In this document: positions 5,475 to 12,603 of the stretch, piece by piece
Position numbering within the stretch: the first letter of the stretch is position 1
Layout: each line of letters begins with the position of its first letter
DNA from: Bacillota bacterium
GTDB taxonomy: Bacteria; Bacillota; Clostridia; Peptostreptococcales; Anaerovoracaceae
Reading direction: 5' to 3'
DNA length: 12,945 nt
NCBI GenBank assembly: GCA_029266295.1
Contig: JAQSXD010000050.1
Location: forward strand, 1 to 12,945
Made by a program: the position numbers and the translations under genes
Notes under the pieces: generated by a model
The model's database searches: none
Told to the model about the DNA's origin: nothing
What the model saw: only the letters and a program-made list of their open reading frames with translations

Positions 5475-7352
5475 ATGTATAGACAAATTAAAAGATTCAT
5501 TATAGGGAAACCACTGAAAAATGCAGCGTTAAAAGATGAAAAACTGGGGATTCTATGGGGCCTCCCGATTTTATCCTCAGATGCAATTTCTTCCGTGGCT
5601 TATGCTGGGCAGGAAATGCTTCTGGTTCTGATCCCTGCCGTAGGAATTGCAGCCTACGGACGCATGTCCGTTTTGTCCTGGTGCATCATCGGACTGTTAA
5701 CGGTGCTCATGCTATCCTACCGTCAGACTATCGACTGCTATCCCGGCGGCGGTGGAGCATTTATCGTTGCCAAGGAAAATTTGGGCGAAATTCCCGGAAT
5801 TGTCGCAGGTGCAGCCCTGGCAGTAGGATATATTCTCACGGTTGCGGTAAGTGTTGCGGCAGGGGTGGAGCAGGTTTCGTCTGCCTTCAAATTTCTAAGA
5901 CCTTACAATATTATCATTGGTGTTTTACTGGTGCTGCTTCTGATGGTAGGAAACCTGCGAGGTACCAGAGAGTCGTCGAAATTATTCGGAATTCCTACAT
6001 ATGCTTTTGTTGCAGGGATTTTGACTCTGATCATCTATGGCTTCTTTAAGCTGCAAACGGGATATGTGCCCCGGCAGCCGGATTTGGCTGCGCCTACCCA
6101 ATCGATCACAATGCTTCTGATGCTGAAAGCCTTTGCCAGCGGTTGTGCCGCTCTGACCGGTGTGGAAGCGGTAAGCAATGCGGTACCTAACTTTAAAGAG
6201 CCGTCACCGAAGTATGCAAAAACAGTGCTGCTATTGCTCTGCCTGATTATTCTGCTTCTGTTTTCCGGTACGTCCCTGATCGCCAACTACTATCATGTCA
6301 TTCCGGGTGAAGAGGGAGCGCTGCTGGTTTTGCTTGCAGAAGAAGTATTTGGGGACAGCTTTATGTTTTATTATATTACTGCCTCTACCTTTTTAATCCT
6401 GATTCTGGGAGCGAATACCGCTTATTCGGGTTTCCCTATGCTCATTGCGGTTATGGCCAACGAAAAATATGCGCCAAAGCAGCTGAGCATGAGAGGCGAC
6501 AGGCTGAGCTATACCAACGGCATCATCATGCTATCGGTGATTTCTATCTTACTAATTGTTGGATTTCGGGCCAACGTTACTTCACTGCTTGGGCTGTATG
6601 CCATCGGAGTATTCATTTCTTTCACCCTGTCACAGTCGGGAATGTTTATGAAATGGGTACGGGAAAAGAGCGGCAACTGGAGGCTGAAGTCCGTCATAAA
6701 CGGATTCGGCGCTGTGATGACAGGAGTGGTTGTGATCATCATTGCCATCGCTAAATTCAGAGAGGGCTCCTGGATTGTCCTGGTATTGATGCCGGTGATG
6801 GTGTTTGTTATTGATCGGATTCATAAACATTACGTATCTGTAAAGGAACAGTTGAAAATAGAAGAAAGTGAATATGACGGGATTGATTTTGAAAAGCTGA
6901 ACTATGCCAACAGAATCATCGTGCCCATCGAAAGTGTGAATAAAGCAAGTGTCAGGGCTTTGCGTTATGCCAACACCATCTGCGACGATGTCATTGCTTT
7001 TTGCGTCGCCATTGATGAGCAGGGGGCCAGGGAGGTCAAGGAAAAATATGAGAAGCTTGGGACAGATATTCCGTTGGTCATTAAACTTTCGCCGTACCGA
7101 AAGGTGATTGATCCGCTGCTGCGATTTATTGAATCTTCGGAGTATGATCGTGAGACTGGTGATGTAATTACGGTGTTGCTGTCAGAGTTCGTGGTCAAAA
7201 AATGGTGGCATCGGTTTTTGCACAACAATACAAGAGCATACATCGAGCGGAGATTGCTGAAGCATAAGCACATTGTTGTTTCTGTTATGCCGCTACAGTT
7301 GAAAGACGACATGGATTATCTCGAATCATTAAAAAATAAGAAGGGGATGTAA
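5475..7352 (+). CDS. kimA: KimA-type APC-family potassium transporter
   Basis: This is a 625-residue membrane protein of the KimA (YdaO) branch of the amino acid-polyamine-cation superfamily, which imports potassium with protons. The N-terminus aligns closely with what I remember of Bacillus subtilis KimA: IKRFIIGKPLK, then LSSDAISSVAY with Asp36 and Tyr43, the SYRQ...YPGGGGAFIVAKENLG block (81-104), YILTVAVSV (119-127), and ALTGVEAVSNA with Thr228 and Glu231. Asp36, Tyr43, Thr122, Ser126 and Thr228 correspond to residues I recall as potassium ligands. Gly118 sits where relatives have Asp (VDYILT). About 12 membrane segments reach residue 455. The last 165 residues form a soluble domain resembling a universal stress protein fold, as in KimA. 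The family can be inhibited by c-di-AMP, but I see no c-di-AMP riboswitch upstream. Specificity for potassium is by homology. The ROK gene follows 2 bases later. Confidence 0.85.
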   Translation: MYRQIKRFIIGKPLKNAALKDEKLGILWGLPILSSDAISSVAYAGQEMLLVLIPAVGIAAYGRMSVLSWCIIGLLTVLMLSYRQTIDCYPGGGGAFIVAKENLGEIPGIVAGAALAVGYILTVAVSVAAGVEQVSSAFKFLRPYNIIIGVLLVLLLMVGNLRGTRESSKLFGIPTYAFVAGILTLIIYGFFKLQTGYVPRQPDLAAPTQSITMLLMLKAFASGCAALTGVEAVSNAVPNFKEPSPKYAKTVLLLLCLIILLLFSGTSLIANYYHVIPGEEGALLVLLAEEVFGDSFMFYYITASTFLILILGANTAYSGFPMLIAVMANEKYAPKQLSMRGDRLSYTNGIIMLSVISILLIVGFRANVTSLLGLYAIGVFISFTLSQSGMFMKWVREKSGNWRLKSVINGFGAVMTGVVVIIIAIAKFREGSWIVLVLMPVMVFVIDRIHKHYVSVKEQLKIEESEYDGIDFEKLNYANRIIVPIESVNKASVRALRYANTICDDVIAFCVAIDEQGAREVKEKYEKLGTDIPLVIKLSPYRKVIDPLLRFIESSEYDRETGDVITVLLSEFVVKKWWHRFLHNNTRAYIERRLLKHKHIVVSVMPLQLKDDMDYLESLKNKKGM

Positions 7353-7354
7353 TT

Positions 7355-8317
7355 ATGAAAGTGAATATCGGCGTAGAGATCGGAGCGAAATTTATCCAAG
7401 CCGGTATCGTGGATAAGTATGGCAGGCTGCTGGCGAGAACCAAGGTGCAGTCAAAATGTGAACGAGGTCTTTCGGAGATCGTCGAGGATGCTGCAAATCT
7501 GATCCGCCAACTGCTTTCGGATAAAGATATTGAACTAAGAAGTGTAAAAAGCATTGGTGTGGCTTGTCCAGGAGTTCCTGATGGAGAAAACAGCAAAATT
7601 CTCAAAACCTATATTCTGGGCTTGTATAACGCACCGATTAAGGATGAGTTAAAAAGACACTTTGCCAATATTCCGATTTATGTGGAAAATGATGCGCATT
7701 GCGCCGCCATCGCTGAGAGTGCTGCTGGAGCTGCCGAAGATCTGGATTATTCGATCACAATCAACATCGGAACAGGAATCAGCGGGGGCGTTATCATTGA
7801 TAACAGGCTGTATACAGGACTCAACAATGCCGGTGCTGTTCTGGGTCATATGGTAATCGACAAGAACGGAAAGAAATGCTCCTGTGGTCGGACTGGTTGC
7901 TTTGAAACAGTATGCTCTGCAAGAGCACTGATTGAAGACACCAGAGCAGCTGCTGAAAAAAATCCTGACTCACTGATCTGGCAGGTCTGTGAAGGTGATC
8001 CCGGTAAGATAACAGAGCTGACAGCTTATGAAGCCATGGCCCTTGGTGATGAGACAGGCAAAGAGATCTTTCGCTGCTATGTCGATAACCTGGCGATCGC
8101 GTTGACCAACCTTGCTAACATCCTCATGCCAGAGGTCATCATTCTATGCGGCGGAATTACAGGTCTGGGAGAAGAGTTGCTAAAACCTGTTCGGGAAAAG
8201 ATGCACAGCTGGGTTTACAGCAGAGAGACGACGCTGCCAGCACTGAAGTTATCCGAAATGGGAAGCGCGTCTGTACTGGTCGGTGCCGGTATGCTAGCGG
8301 CTTATAAGAAAAAATAA
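7355..8317 (+). CDS. ROK-family sugar kinase-like protein with atypical motifs
   Basis: The 320-residue length and fold match ROK kinases (glucokinase, fructokinase, N-acetylmannosamine kinase). Visible motifs are CPGVP, ENDAHC with the catalytic-type Asp113, NIGTGISGG, and the zinc site GHM...CSCGRTGC (His165, Cys175, Cys177, Cys182), then LCGGIT near the C-terminus. Two sites are unusual. The N-terminal phosphate loop reads GVEIGAKF instead of the usual G-(D/E)-x-GGTK. Also, the Glu of the sugar-binding E-x-G-H motif is replaced by Val162 (AVLGH). These changes suggest an altered sugar or weak kinase activity. The start has AAGGGG at 7341-7346, 8 bases upstream, and only 2 bases separate it from the transporter stop, so the two are one operon. 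No helix-turn-helix is present, so it is not a ROK repressor. Confidence 0.88.
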   Translation: MKVNIGVEIGAKFIQAGIVDKYGRLLARTKVQSKCERGLSEIVEDAANLIRQLLSDKDIELRSVKSIGVACPGVPDGENSKILKTYILGLYNAPIKDELKRHFANIPIYVENDAHCAAIAESAAGAAEDLDYSITINIGTGISGGVIIDNRLYTGLNNAGAVLGHMVIDKNGKKCSCGRTGCFETVCSARALIEDTRAAAEKNPDSLIWQVCEGDPGKITELTAYEAMALGDETGKEIFRCYVDNLAIALTNLANILMPEVIILCGGITGLGEELLKPVREKMHSWVYSRETTLPALKLSEMGSASVLVGAGMLAAYKKK

Positions 8318-8338
8318 CCGGATGAGCCAACCCCGGCC

Positions 8339-8369
8339 GGCGATCAGACCCCGTCTGATCGCCATTTTT
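8339..8369 (+). terminator. Terminator overlapping the end of the convergent MocR gene
   Basis: GGCGATCAGAC (8339-8349) pairs perfectly with GTCTGATCGCC (8353-8363) over a CCC loop, followed by ATTTTT. It serves the transporter-ROK unit. Its right arm also encodes the last residues of the - strand regulator (WRSDGV then stop), so one sequence is both terminator and coding end. On the - strand no T run follows directly. Confidence 0.85.
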
Positions 8370-9765
8370 CGATGAGCTCCTTCAGAGCTGATTCTAGATC
8401 TCTTAGCGGGATCTGGTTATAATAAAAGATTAGAGCCGCCGTATTTCCGGGCAGTGCTTCTGTATAGGTTGTGATCGGCAGGGTGCTGATTCCCAGTTCT
8501 TTTGCTTCCCCGCAGAGGTCGGCAACAGGCTTGCTGCTTTTCACACCGATCAGCATGTTAATTCCAGAAGAGCTATTGATGGGCTGGATAAAGCCTGGCG
8601 CCCATTTGGCAAAGAGAAAGAGCACCGCCTGAAGTTTTTGAGCGTACAGTGTCCGCAGCTTTTTGATATTTGTCTGATAGAGACCTTTTGACATATAGAT
8701 TGCCAGGGTAAGCTGCTCCGACTTAGAACAGGTTTGGGTATAGTCTCCCTGAAATGTGTCGAAGATCTCAGCCATATGAGGGGGAAGAACCATATAGCTG
8801 ATTTTGATGGAGGGAAACAGGGTCGATGAAAAGGAGCCGAGATAAACTACCCGCTGATGGTGATCCAGACCTTGAAGAGAAGGAATCGGTTTCCCGAAGT
8901 AACGAAGCTCACTGTCATAATCATCCTCAATAATGATACTGTCATTTTTCGTTGCCCAATCCAAAAGTTCGTATCGTTTTCCTATGGGCATCACGTAGCC
9001 GGTGGGAAACTGATTGGATGGACTCACATAAACAGCGGACTTGATATTGGCGGGGAGCTTTGAGATTTGAATCCCTTCTTTCCCTACCGCAGCGGCCGTG
9101 ATGGCAAAATCGCGGTCCCTGAAAATATTTCTTACTGGCAGATAGCCCGGTTCTTCAACGGTAACGTGCTTCATGCCCATCTTGGTTAAGATCGTGCAAA
9201 GCTGGCCGGTTATTTGCTGCGTTCCAGCTCCGATTACAATCTGCGAAGGAGTGCAGGTCACTCCCCTTGCCTGATAGACATATCTGGAAATTTCTTTTCT
9301 TAGGGCAATCTCGCCTTTGGGATCCCCTTCTCTGAGCAGCAGCCAGGAATATTCGTTCATTACCTGATTGATACATTTTTTCCACTTGTTAAAGTCGAAA
9401 CAAGATGGGTCATAAAATCCTTCCGACTTAAAATCTGACTTGATCGGAATCATAGGCAGCGATGAGGGGCTTTCGCTGAAGGCAGAGGATTCCTTTTGAA
9501 CCGTACCCATGCCAGCGGAAATTTCATTGACATAATAGCCTGATTGGGGGCGGCTGTAGATATAGCCCTCGACGAGAAGCTGATTATAAGCCAGCTCTAC
9601 TGTGGTTAAACTAAGACCGAGATCTTTTGATAGCTTACGGAGGGACGGCAGCTTTTCCTGTGGATCAATCGTACCCTCCAGTACCGAATTTTTAATGTAT
9701 TGATAAAGCTGATGATATAAAGGAACTGCTGATTCCTGGCTCAAATTAGGAATAATCGCTTTCAT
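8344..9765 (-). CDS. MocR-type GntR/aminotransferase-like transcriptional regulator, lysine-less
   Basis: The 473-residue protein joins an N-terminal GntR winged helix-turn-helix (about 10-80; KLPSLRKLSKDLGLSLTTVE) to a class I aminotransferase-like domain (about 115-470), the MocR/GabR/PdxR architecture. Family motifs include GAGTQQI, SPSNQFPTG, EDDYDSE (Asp281 and Tyr283, corresponding to PLP-contacting residues of GabR) and GSFSSTLFPSIKISYMVLP. At the position of the PLP-binding lysine (FSK in GabR, Lys312) this protein has Ser314, codon TCG, so an internal aldimine cannot form there. The start has AGGAGG at 9771-9776, 5 bases away. It is transcribed divergently from an ECF S component, which it probably controls. 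Effector options are PLP bound without a Schiff base, another amine or vitamin, or no ligand. The regulatory target is inferred from position only. Confidence 0.9.
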   Translation of the reverse strand: MKAIIPNLSQESAVPLYHQLYQYIKNSVLEGTIDPQEKLPSLRKLSKDLGLSLTTVELAYNQLLVEGYIYSRPQSGYYVNEISAGMGTVQKESSAFSESPSSLPMIPIKSDFKSEGFYDPSCFDFNKWKKCINQVMNEYSWLLLREGDPKGEIALRKEISRYVYQARGVTCTPSQIVIGAGTQQITGQLCTILTKMGMKHVTVEEPGYLPVRNIFRDRDFAITAAAVGKEGIQISKLPANIKSAVYVSPSNQFPTGYVMPIGKRYELLDWATKNDSIIIEDDYDSELRYFGKPIPSLQGLDHHQRVVYLGSFSSTLFPSIKISYMVLPPHMAEIFDTFQGDYTQTCSKSEQLTLAIYMSKGLYQTNIKKLRTLYAQKLQAVLFLFAKWAPGFIQPINSSSGINMLIGVKSSKPVADLCGEAKELGISTLPITTYTEALPGNTAALIFYYNQIPLRDLESALKELIEKWRSDGV

Positions 9766-9881
9766 CTTGACCTCCTGTACCTAAACGAAAAGCAAATATC
9801 AAATGACAGTTATAGATAATTGGCGTAAAGATTCTATAGAATTCATAAGTGTATTTATAAAAATAAATGAAATTGCATATT

Positions 9882-9911
9882 TTAAAATGTACAATTCAAT
9901 TGTATTATAAT
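9882..9911 (+). promoter_or_regulatory. Probable weak promoter of the ECF S component
   Basis: An exact TATAAT lies at 9906-9911, 40 bases before the start codon. The best -35 candidate is TTAAAA (9882-9887) at 18 bases, a poor match, so activation may be needed. Its -10 shares bases 9906-9909 with the -10 of the opposing regulator promoter, so RNA polymerase cannot occupy both at once. Confidence 0.45.
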
Positions 9912-9927
9912 ACAAGAAAAAACAATT
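9891..9927. promoter_or_regulatory. Operator candidate: overlapping palindromes and a direct repeat
   Basis: A perfect 16-base palindrome, TTGTATTATAATACAA (9900-9915), overlaps a 13-base dyad, ACAATTCAATTGT (9891-9903). ACAATT occurs at 9891-9896 and again at 9922-9927, 31 bases apart, about three helical turns on one DNA face. MocR proteins such as GabR bind paired direct repeats around promoters, so this is a plausible binding site for the adjacent regulator. The region is AT-rich, which makes dyads more likely by chance. Confidence 0.5.
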
Positions 9928-9933
9928 TGTCAA
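9904..9933 (-). promoter_or_regulatory. Promoter of the MocR-type regulator
   Basis: On the - strand, TTGACA (9933-9928) and TATAAT (9909-9904) are both exact consensus boxes, 18 bases apart. Transcription would start near 9897 and leave a 5' leader of about 130 bases. That leader contains a perfect 12-base palindrome, ATTCTATAGAAT, at 9831-9842. This is the best promoter match in the window. Confidence 0.75.
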
Positions 9934-9951
9934 TTTCAAGGAGTGTTTATT

Positions 9952-10545
9952 ATGACAAGCAAAGAAACGACAGCCAATTATCGTGAGAAGACGATGAAAA
10001 TTATATTAACCGGTCTTATGATGGCTTTGATTGTGGTTGCCACCATTGTCATACCCATACCGGTTCCCTTTGGCTCAGGTTATATCCATTTTGGCGACGC
10101 AATGATCTTTCTGTCGGTGCTGATTCTGGGATGGAAATACGGCGCTGTTGCCGCCGGCGTTGGGTCTGCCATGGCAGACATCCTCATCGGATACGCGATC
10201 TGGGCTCCCTGGACGCTTTGTGTGAAGGGCATCATGGGTGCAGTTATGGGCATCTTTCTATTAAAATCAATAGAAAAGCGAGGGATCAATGTCTTGGGAG
10301 TCCCCATTTTTCAGTTAATCGGTATGATTCTGGCAGGACTTTTCATGGCAGCGGGCTATTATGTTGCCGAAGGTGTTATTTATGGAAGCTTTGTCGCAGC
10401 GCTCGCGGGAATCCCCTGGAACATTCTTCAATTCGCCGTAGGAACCTTTATTGCGACATTGCTGGCGGCAGCGCTGTATAAGACTCCGGCGTCACGCTAC
10501 TTCGCATTTCACCCAATTTCAGGAGCTCAGGATTCCAAGGAATAA
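9952..10545 (+). CDS. ECF transporter S component (substrate-binding membrane subunit)
   Basis: The 197-residue, strongly hydrophobic protein has about six membrane segments and resembles the small S components of energy-coupling factor importers, which bind a vitamin and dock on a shared EcfT/EcfA module. The segment YIHFGDAMIFLSVLILGW followed by GVGSAMADILIGYAIWAPWT and KGIMGAVMG fits the riboflavin-transporter-like S family (PF07155 type). No EcfA or EcfT gene is in the window, so it would use a module encoded elsewhere. I chose the ATG at 9952 with AAGGAG at 9938-9943, 8 bases upstream. A GTG at 9943 overlaps that ribosome site and is unlikely. It is single, divergent from the MocR-type regulator and closed by its own terminator. 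The pairing suggests a B6 vitamer or related pyrimidine/pyridine substrate, but that is inference. Riboflavin or another vitamin is possible. Confidence 0.83.
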   Translation: MTSKETTANYREKTMKIILTGLMMALIVVATIVIPIPVPFGSGYIHFGDAMIFLSVLILGWKYGAVAAGVGSAMADILIGYAIWAPWTLCVKGIMGAVMGIFLLKSIEKRGINVLGVPIFQLIGMILAGLFMAAGYYVAEGVIYGSFVAALAGIPWNILQFAVGTFIATLLAAALYKTPASRYFAFHPISGAQDSKE

Positions 10546-10631
10546 ACGGAATTAAATACAATCGAATCAAAATTAAGTGTGACGAGAATCACCTAGATAA
10601 ATTTAAAAAATTCTAATAGAAATTGATGACC

Positions 10632-10674
10632 GGGAGGCTTACAAATGTGAGAGCATTGTACGCCTTCCTTTTTT
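10632..10674 (+). terminator. Rho-independent terminator after the ECF S component
   Basis: GGGAGGC (10632-10638) pairs with GCCTTCC (10662-10668), with one G-T pair. The stem extends inward through TACAA/TTGTA after a single mismatch, and six T follow at 10669-10674. It lies 87 bases after the stop. The preceding 86 bases hold nothing recognisable. Confidence 0.85.
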
Positions 10675-10762
10675 AATCTGATGCTTTTATATGGAAGGAG
10701 TAATTTCTGCAAAATGTTAAAAGATAATAATAAGCAAATATAATTACAAAAATATTCCACCA
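10675..10762. other. AT-rich intergenic stretch, no confident feature
   Basis: Nothing certain is visible. A nine-codon open frame (10714-10743, MLKDNNKQI) follows GGAAGGAG at 10693-10700, but the 13-base spacing is long and no regulatory logic is apparent, so I do not call it a gene. Confidence 0.4.
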
Positions 10763-10791
10763 TTGGCGTAAATGTGATATCTTAATAGAAT
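10763..10791 (+). promoter_or_regulatory. Promoter of the glycosyltransferase gene
   Basis: TTGGCG (10763-10768) and TAGAAT (10786-10791) are 17 bases apart, matching -35 at 4 and -10 at 5 of 6 positions. The leader would be about 80 bases. The surrounding 11-mer ATTGGCGTAAA (10762-10772) occurs again at 9819-9829. Confidence 0.55.
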
Positions 10792-10880
10792 CAACAGGGT
10801 TTTATGGCCTGAATAGGAACATAAAAGAACACAAACAAAAGGACTACATAGAAAAATAGATATAAAAGGGGAGATTGTGA

Positions 10881-12014
10881 ATGAAGGCACTTATATTAAG
10901 CATTTCAACGGGTCAGGGGCACCATGCTACAGGGCAGGCGGTAGAAAACGCATTTCAGGCAAGGGGAGTTGAATGCGATACGCTGGATGCCTATGAGTAT
11001 ATAGAACCGATTCTATCGGATTTGGTGTCCAAAGGATACCTGTTATCCACGTCGTATGCAAAGAAGATATCCTCAAAGCTTTATGATATTGTTGTAAAGA
11101 AGAACAAGCCTCTGAAAAAGTATTCTGTGCCCAAGATGACCAATGTCGTATGGGCAAAGGATCTGAAAAGCTATATTGACGAAACGAAACCGGATGTGAT
11201 CGTTTGCACCCACGTCCTCTCTGCGATTTTGGTTAACATTATGAAGGAGCGTCATTGGGTAGATGCCATAACGGTGGGAGTTGTAACGGACTTCACGGTT
11301 CACCCTCTGTGGGAGGAAGCAAGCCTGCTTGATTACTATGTGACGCCTAGTGATCTTCTGGAATTTCAACTGGAAAAAAAGGGGTTGGATATCAAAAAGA
11401 TGCTTCCCACCGGAATTCCCATAAAGCCACAATTTTCTGATCGTACAGACCGGTCTGAAGCAAGAAGACGTATGGGTCTGGATTTGCACATGCACACCAT
11501 TCTGCTTATGAGCGGAAGCATGGGGTATGGAAAAATCGATGAGTCCATCGAACGTTTGGATCGCCTCAAGCTGGATTTGCAAGTAATGGTGGTATGCGGA
11601 AACAATAAGAGGATGTACAAGAAAGCGAAGGAACTAAAGACAGAGAAACGCTTTGATATTTACGGGTATGTAGATAACGTGGATCTGATGATGGATGCAG
11701 CCGACTGCATCATTACCAAACCCGGCGGAATTACCACCTCGGAAGCGATGGCAAAGGGCTTGCCTATGATTATGGTGAACCCAATTCCAGGCCACGAGAT
11801 GAGAAACGCAGAATTTATGCTGAACAACGGCCTTGCGCTTTATGCAACCAAATCCTTTCCCCTTGATGAAGCGGTGTTTTCCTTGTTCCAGCATCCGGAG
11901 CGCATAAATTATCTAAGATCTACGATTGAGATTTATGCGAGACAAAATTCAGCGCAGACCTTGTGCGACCATCTGATAAAGGATTTTGAAGAACGCAGTC
12001 GCGCAGCAGAATAA
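10881..12014 (+). CDS. MGDG synthase/UgtP-family glycolipid glycosyltransferase
   Basis: The 377-residue GT-B glycosyltransferase belongs to the family that makes glycosyl-diacylglycerols or related glycolipids at the inner face of the cytoplasmic membrane, using a UDP-sugar. The N-terminal domain begins STGQGHHATG (9-18), the glycine-rich GHH motif for the lipid acceptor side, and includes VTDFTVHPLW (135-144; Asp137, His141). The C-terminal domain has MSGSMGYGK, then the nucleotide-sugar site KPGGITTSEAMAKGLP (280-295) and PGHEMRNAEF (303-312; Glu306). Length and domain order are complete. The start has AAAGGGGAG 8-9 bases upstream of the ATG. It is monocistronic as far as visible, with its own promoter and a downstream hairpin. 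Whether the donor is UDP-glucose, UDP-galactose or UDP-GlcNAc cannot be told. MurG, a more distant relative, is excluded by the N-terminal motif. Confidence 0.87.
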   Translation: MKALILSISTGQGHHATGQAVENAFQARGVECDTLDAYEYIEPILSDLVSKGYLLSTSYAKKISSKLYDIVVKKNKPLKKYSVPKMTNVVWAKDLKSYIDETKPDVIVCTHVLSAILVNIMKERHWVDAITVGVVTDFTVHPLWEEASLLDYYVTPSDLLEFQLEKKGLDIKKMLPTGIPIKPQFSDRTDRSEARRRMGLDLHMHTILLMSGSMGYGKIDESIERLDRLKLDLQVMVVCGNNKRMYKKAKELKTEKRFDIYGYVDNVDLMMDAADCIITKPGGITTSEAMAKGLPMIMVNPIPGHEMRNAEFMLNNGLALYATKSFPLDEAVFSLFQHPERINYLRSTIEIYARQNSAQTLCDHLIKDFEERSRAAE

Positions 12015-12039
12015 TGGATCGGCAAAGCCGGATTTGGAT

Positions 12040-12069
12040 CGCTCCCAATTTGTTTCCAAATTGGGAGCG
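12040..12069. terminator. Perfect 13-bp hairpin between convergent genes
   Basis: CGCTCCCAATTTG (12040-12052) pairs perfectly with CAAATTGGGAGCG (12057-12069) over a TTTC loop. It sits between the glycosyltransferase stop and the end of the convergent - strand gene, where a shared terminator is expected. Neither side has a proper T tract, so termination may be weak or the stem may instead stabilise the 3' ends. Confidence 0.6.
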
Positions 12070-12089
12070 CAGTATTTCCAGTATGTAAA

Positions 12090-12512
12090 TTATTCGACGT
12101 TAAAATTCTTCGAACTGAAATGATAATAATAGCGGCCGGAGACGGCGGTAAATCTCAACACACAGTAGTCTGGATCGGTAACTCCTTGGGGATAATACAT
12201 ATTGTCTCCGTCCCTCCATATCATCTCCTTGCTCGCATGGTCTTCGAGAACCTCCATGGTTCCTTGCAACATCGCCCCTCGGAAAAACCTCTTGTCACAA
12301 AAATAAATGCATGCTTTTGGATTTGCCCGATATTGAGACACCCGCATGGAAGAAGTATTGGTTGTAAAATAGAAGACTTTGATTCCCTCTCGTTTTCTCG
12401 GCGGGAGCATTGCTTTTGTGCAGGGAAAACCATCTTCCCCTATAGAGCTGATAAATGAAACACCCTGCTTATCAATTAGAGCTCCAATCGTCTGTTCTGG
12501 ATTCTTTAGCAT
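12090..12512 (-). CDS. Pyridoxamine 5'-phosphate oxidase-fold (FMN-binding split barrel) protein
   Basis: The 140-residue protein resembles the small general stress/flavin-binding branch of the PNPOx-like split-barrel family: SFISSIGEDGFPCTKAML (strand pair binding flavin), then FYFTTNTSSMRVSQYRANPKACIYF, GAMLQGTMEVLED, and a C-terminal VLRFTAVSGRYY strand. Such proteins bind FMN or a related flavin and often reduce unknown substrates. The name does not imply true PNP oxidase activity, and the sequence is shorter than PdxH (about 200 residues). I chose the ATG at 12512 because AGGAGG at 12520-12525 lies 7 bases upstream. An in-frame ATG at 12593 would add a polar 27-residue leader spanning that ribosome site. 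It follows an unrecognised - strand gene by 91 bases, and its promoter is not clear. Confidence 0.85.
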   Translation of the reverse strand: MLKNPEQTIGALIDKQGVSFISSIGEDGFPCTKAMLPPRKREGIKVFYFTTNTSSMRVSQYRANPKACIYFCDKRFFRGAMLQGTMEVLEDHASKEMIWRDGDNMYYPQGVTDPDYCVLRFTAVSGRYYYHFSSKNFNVE

Positions 12513-12603
12513 GATTTGACCTCCTTTATCTTTCGTTCTATTTTTTGTGGAATTGCCCTTGTTTAAATCACCATTTTCTAGTAGTTTAATCAAAGTTCTT
12601 CAT

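Noticed and set aside
10714..10743. Nine-residue leader peptide MLKDNNKQI
   Set aside because: Ribosome-site spacing is long, and there is no attenuator-like structure or relevant codon bias.
12513..12593. 27-residue N-terminal extension of the split-barrel protein
   Set aside because: It spans the strong AGGAGG site used by the ATG at 12512 and has no family similarity.
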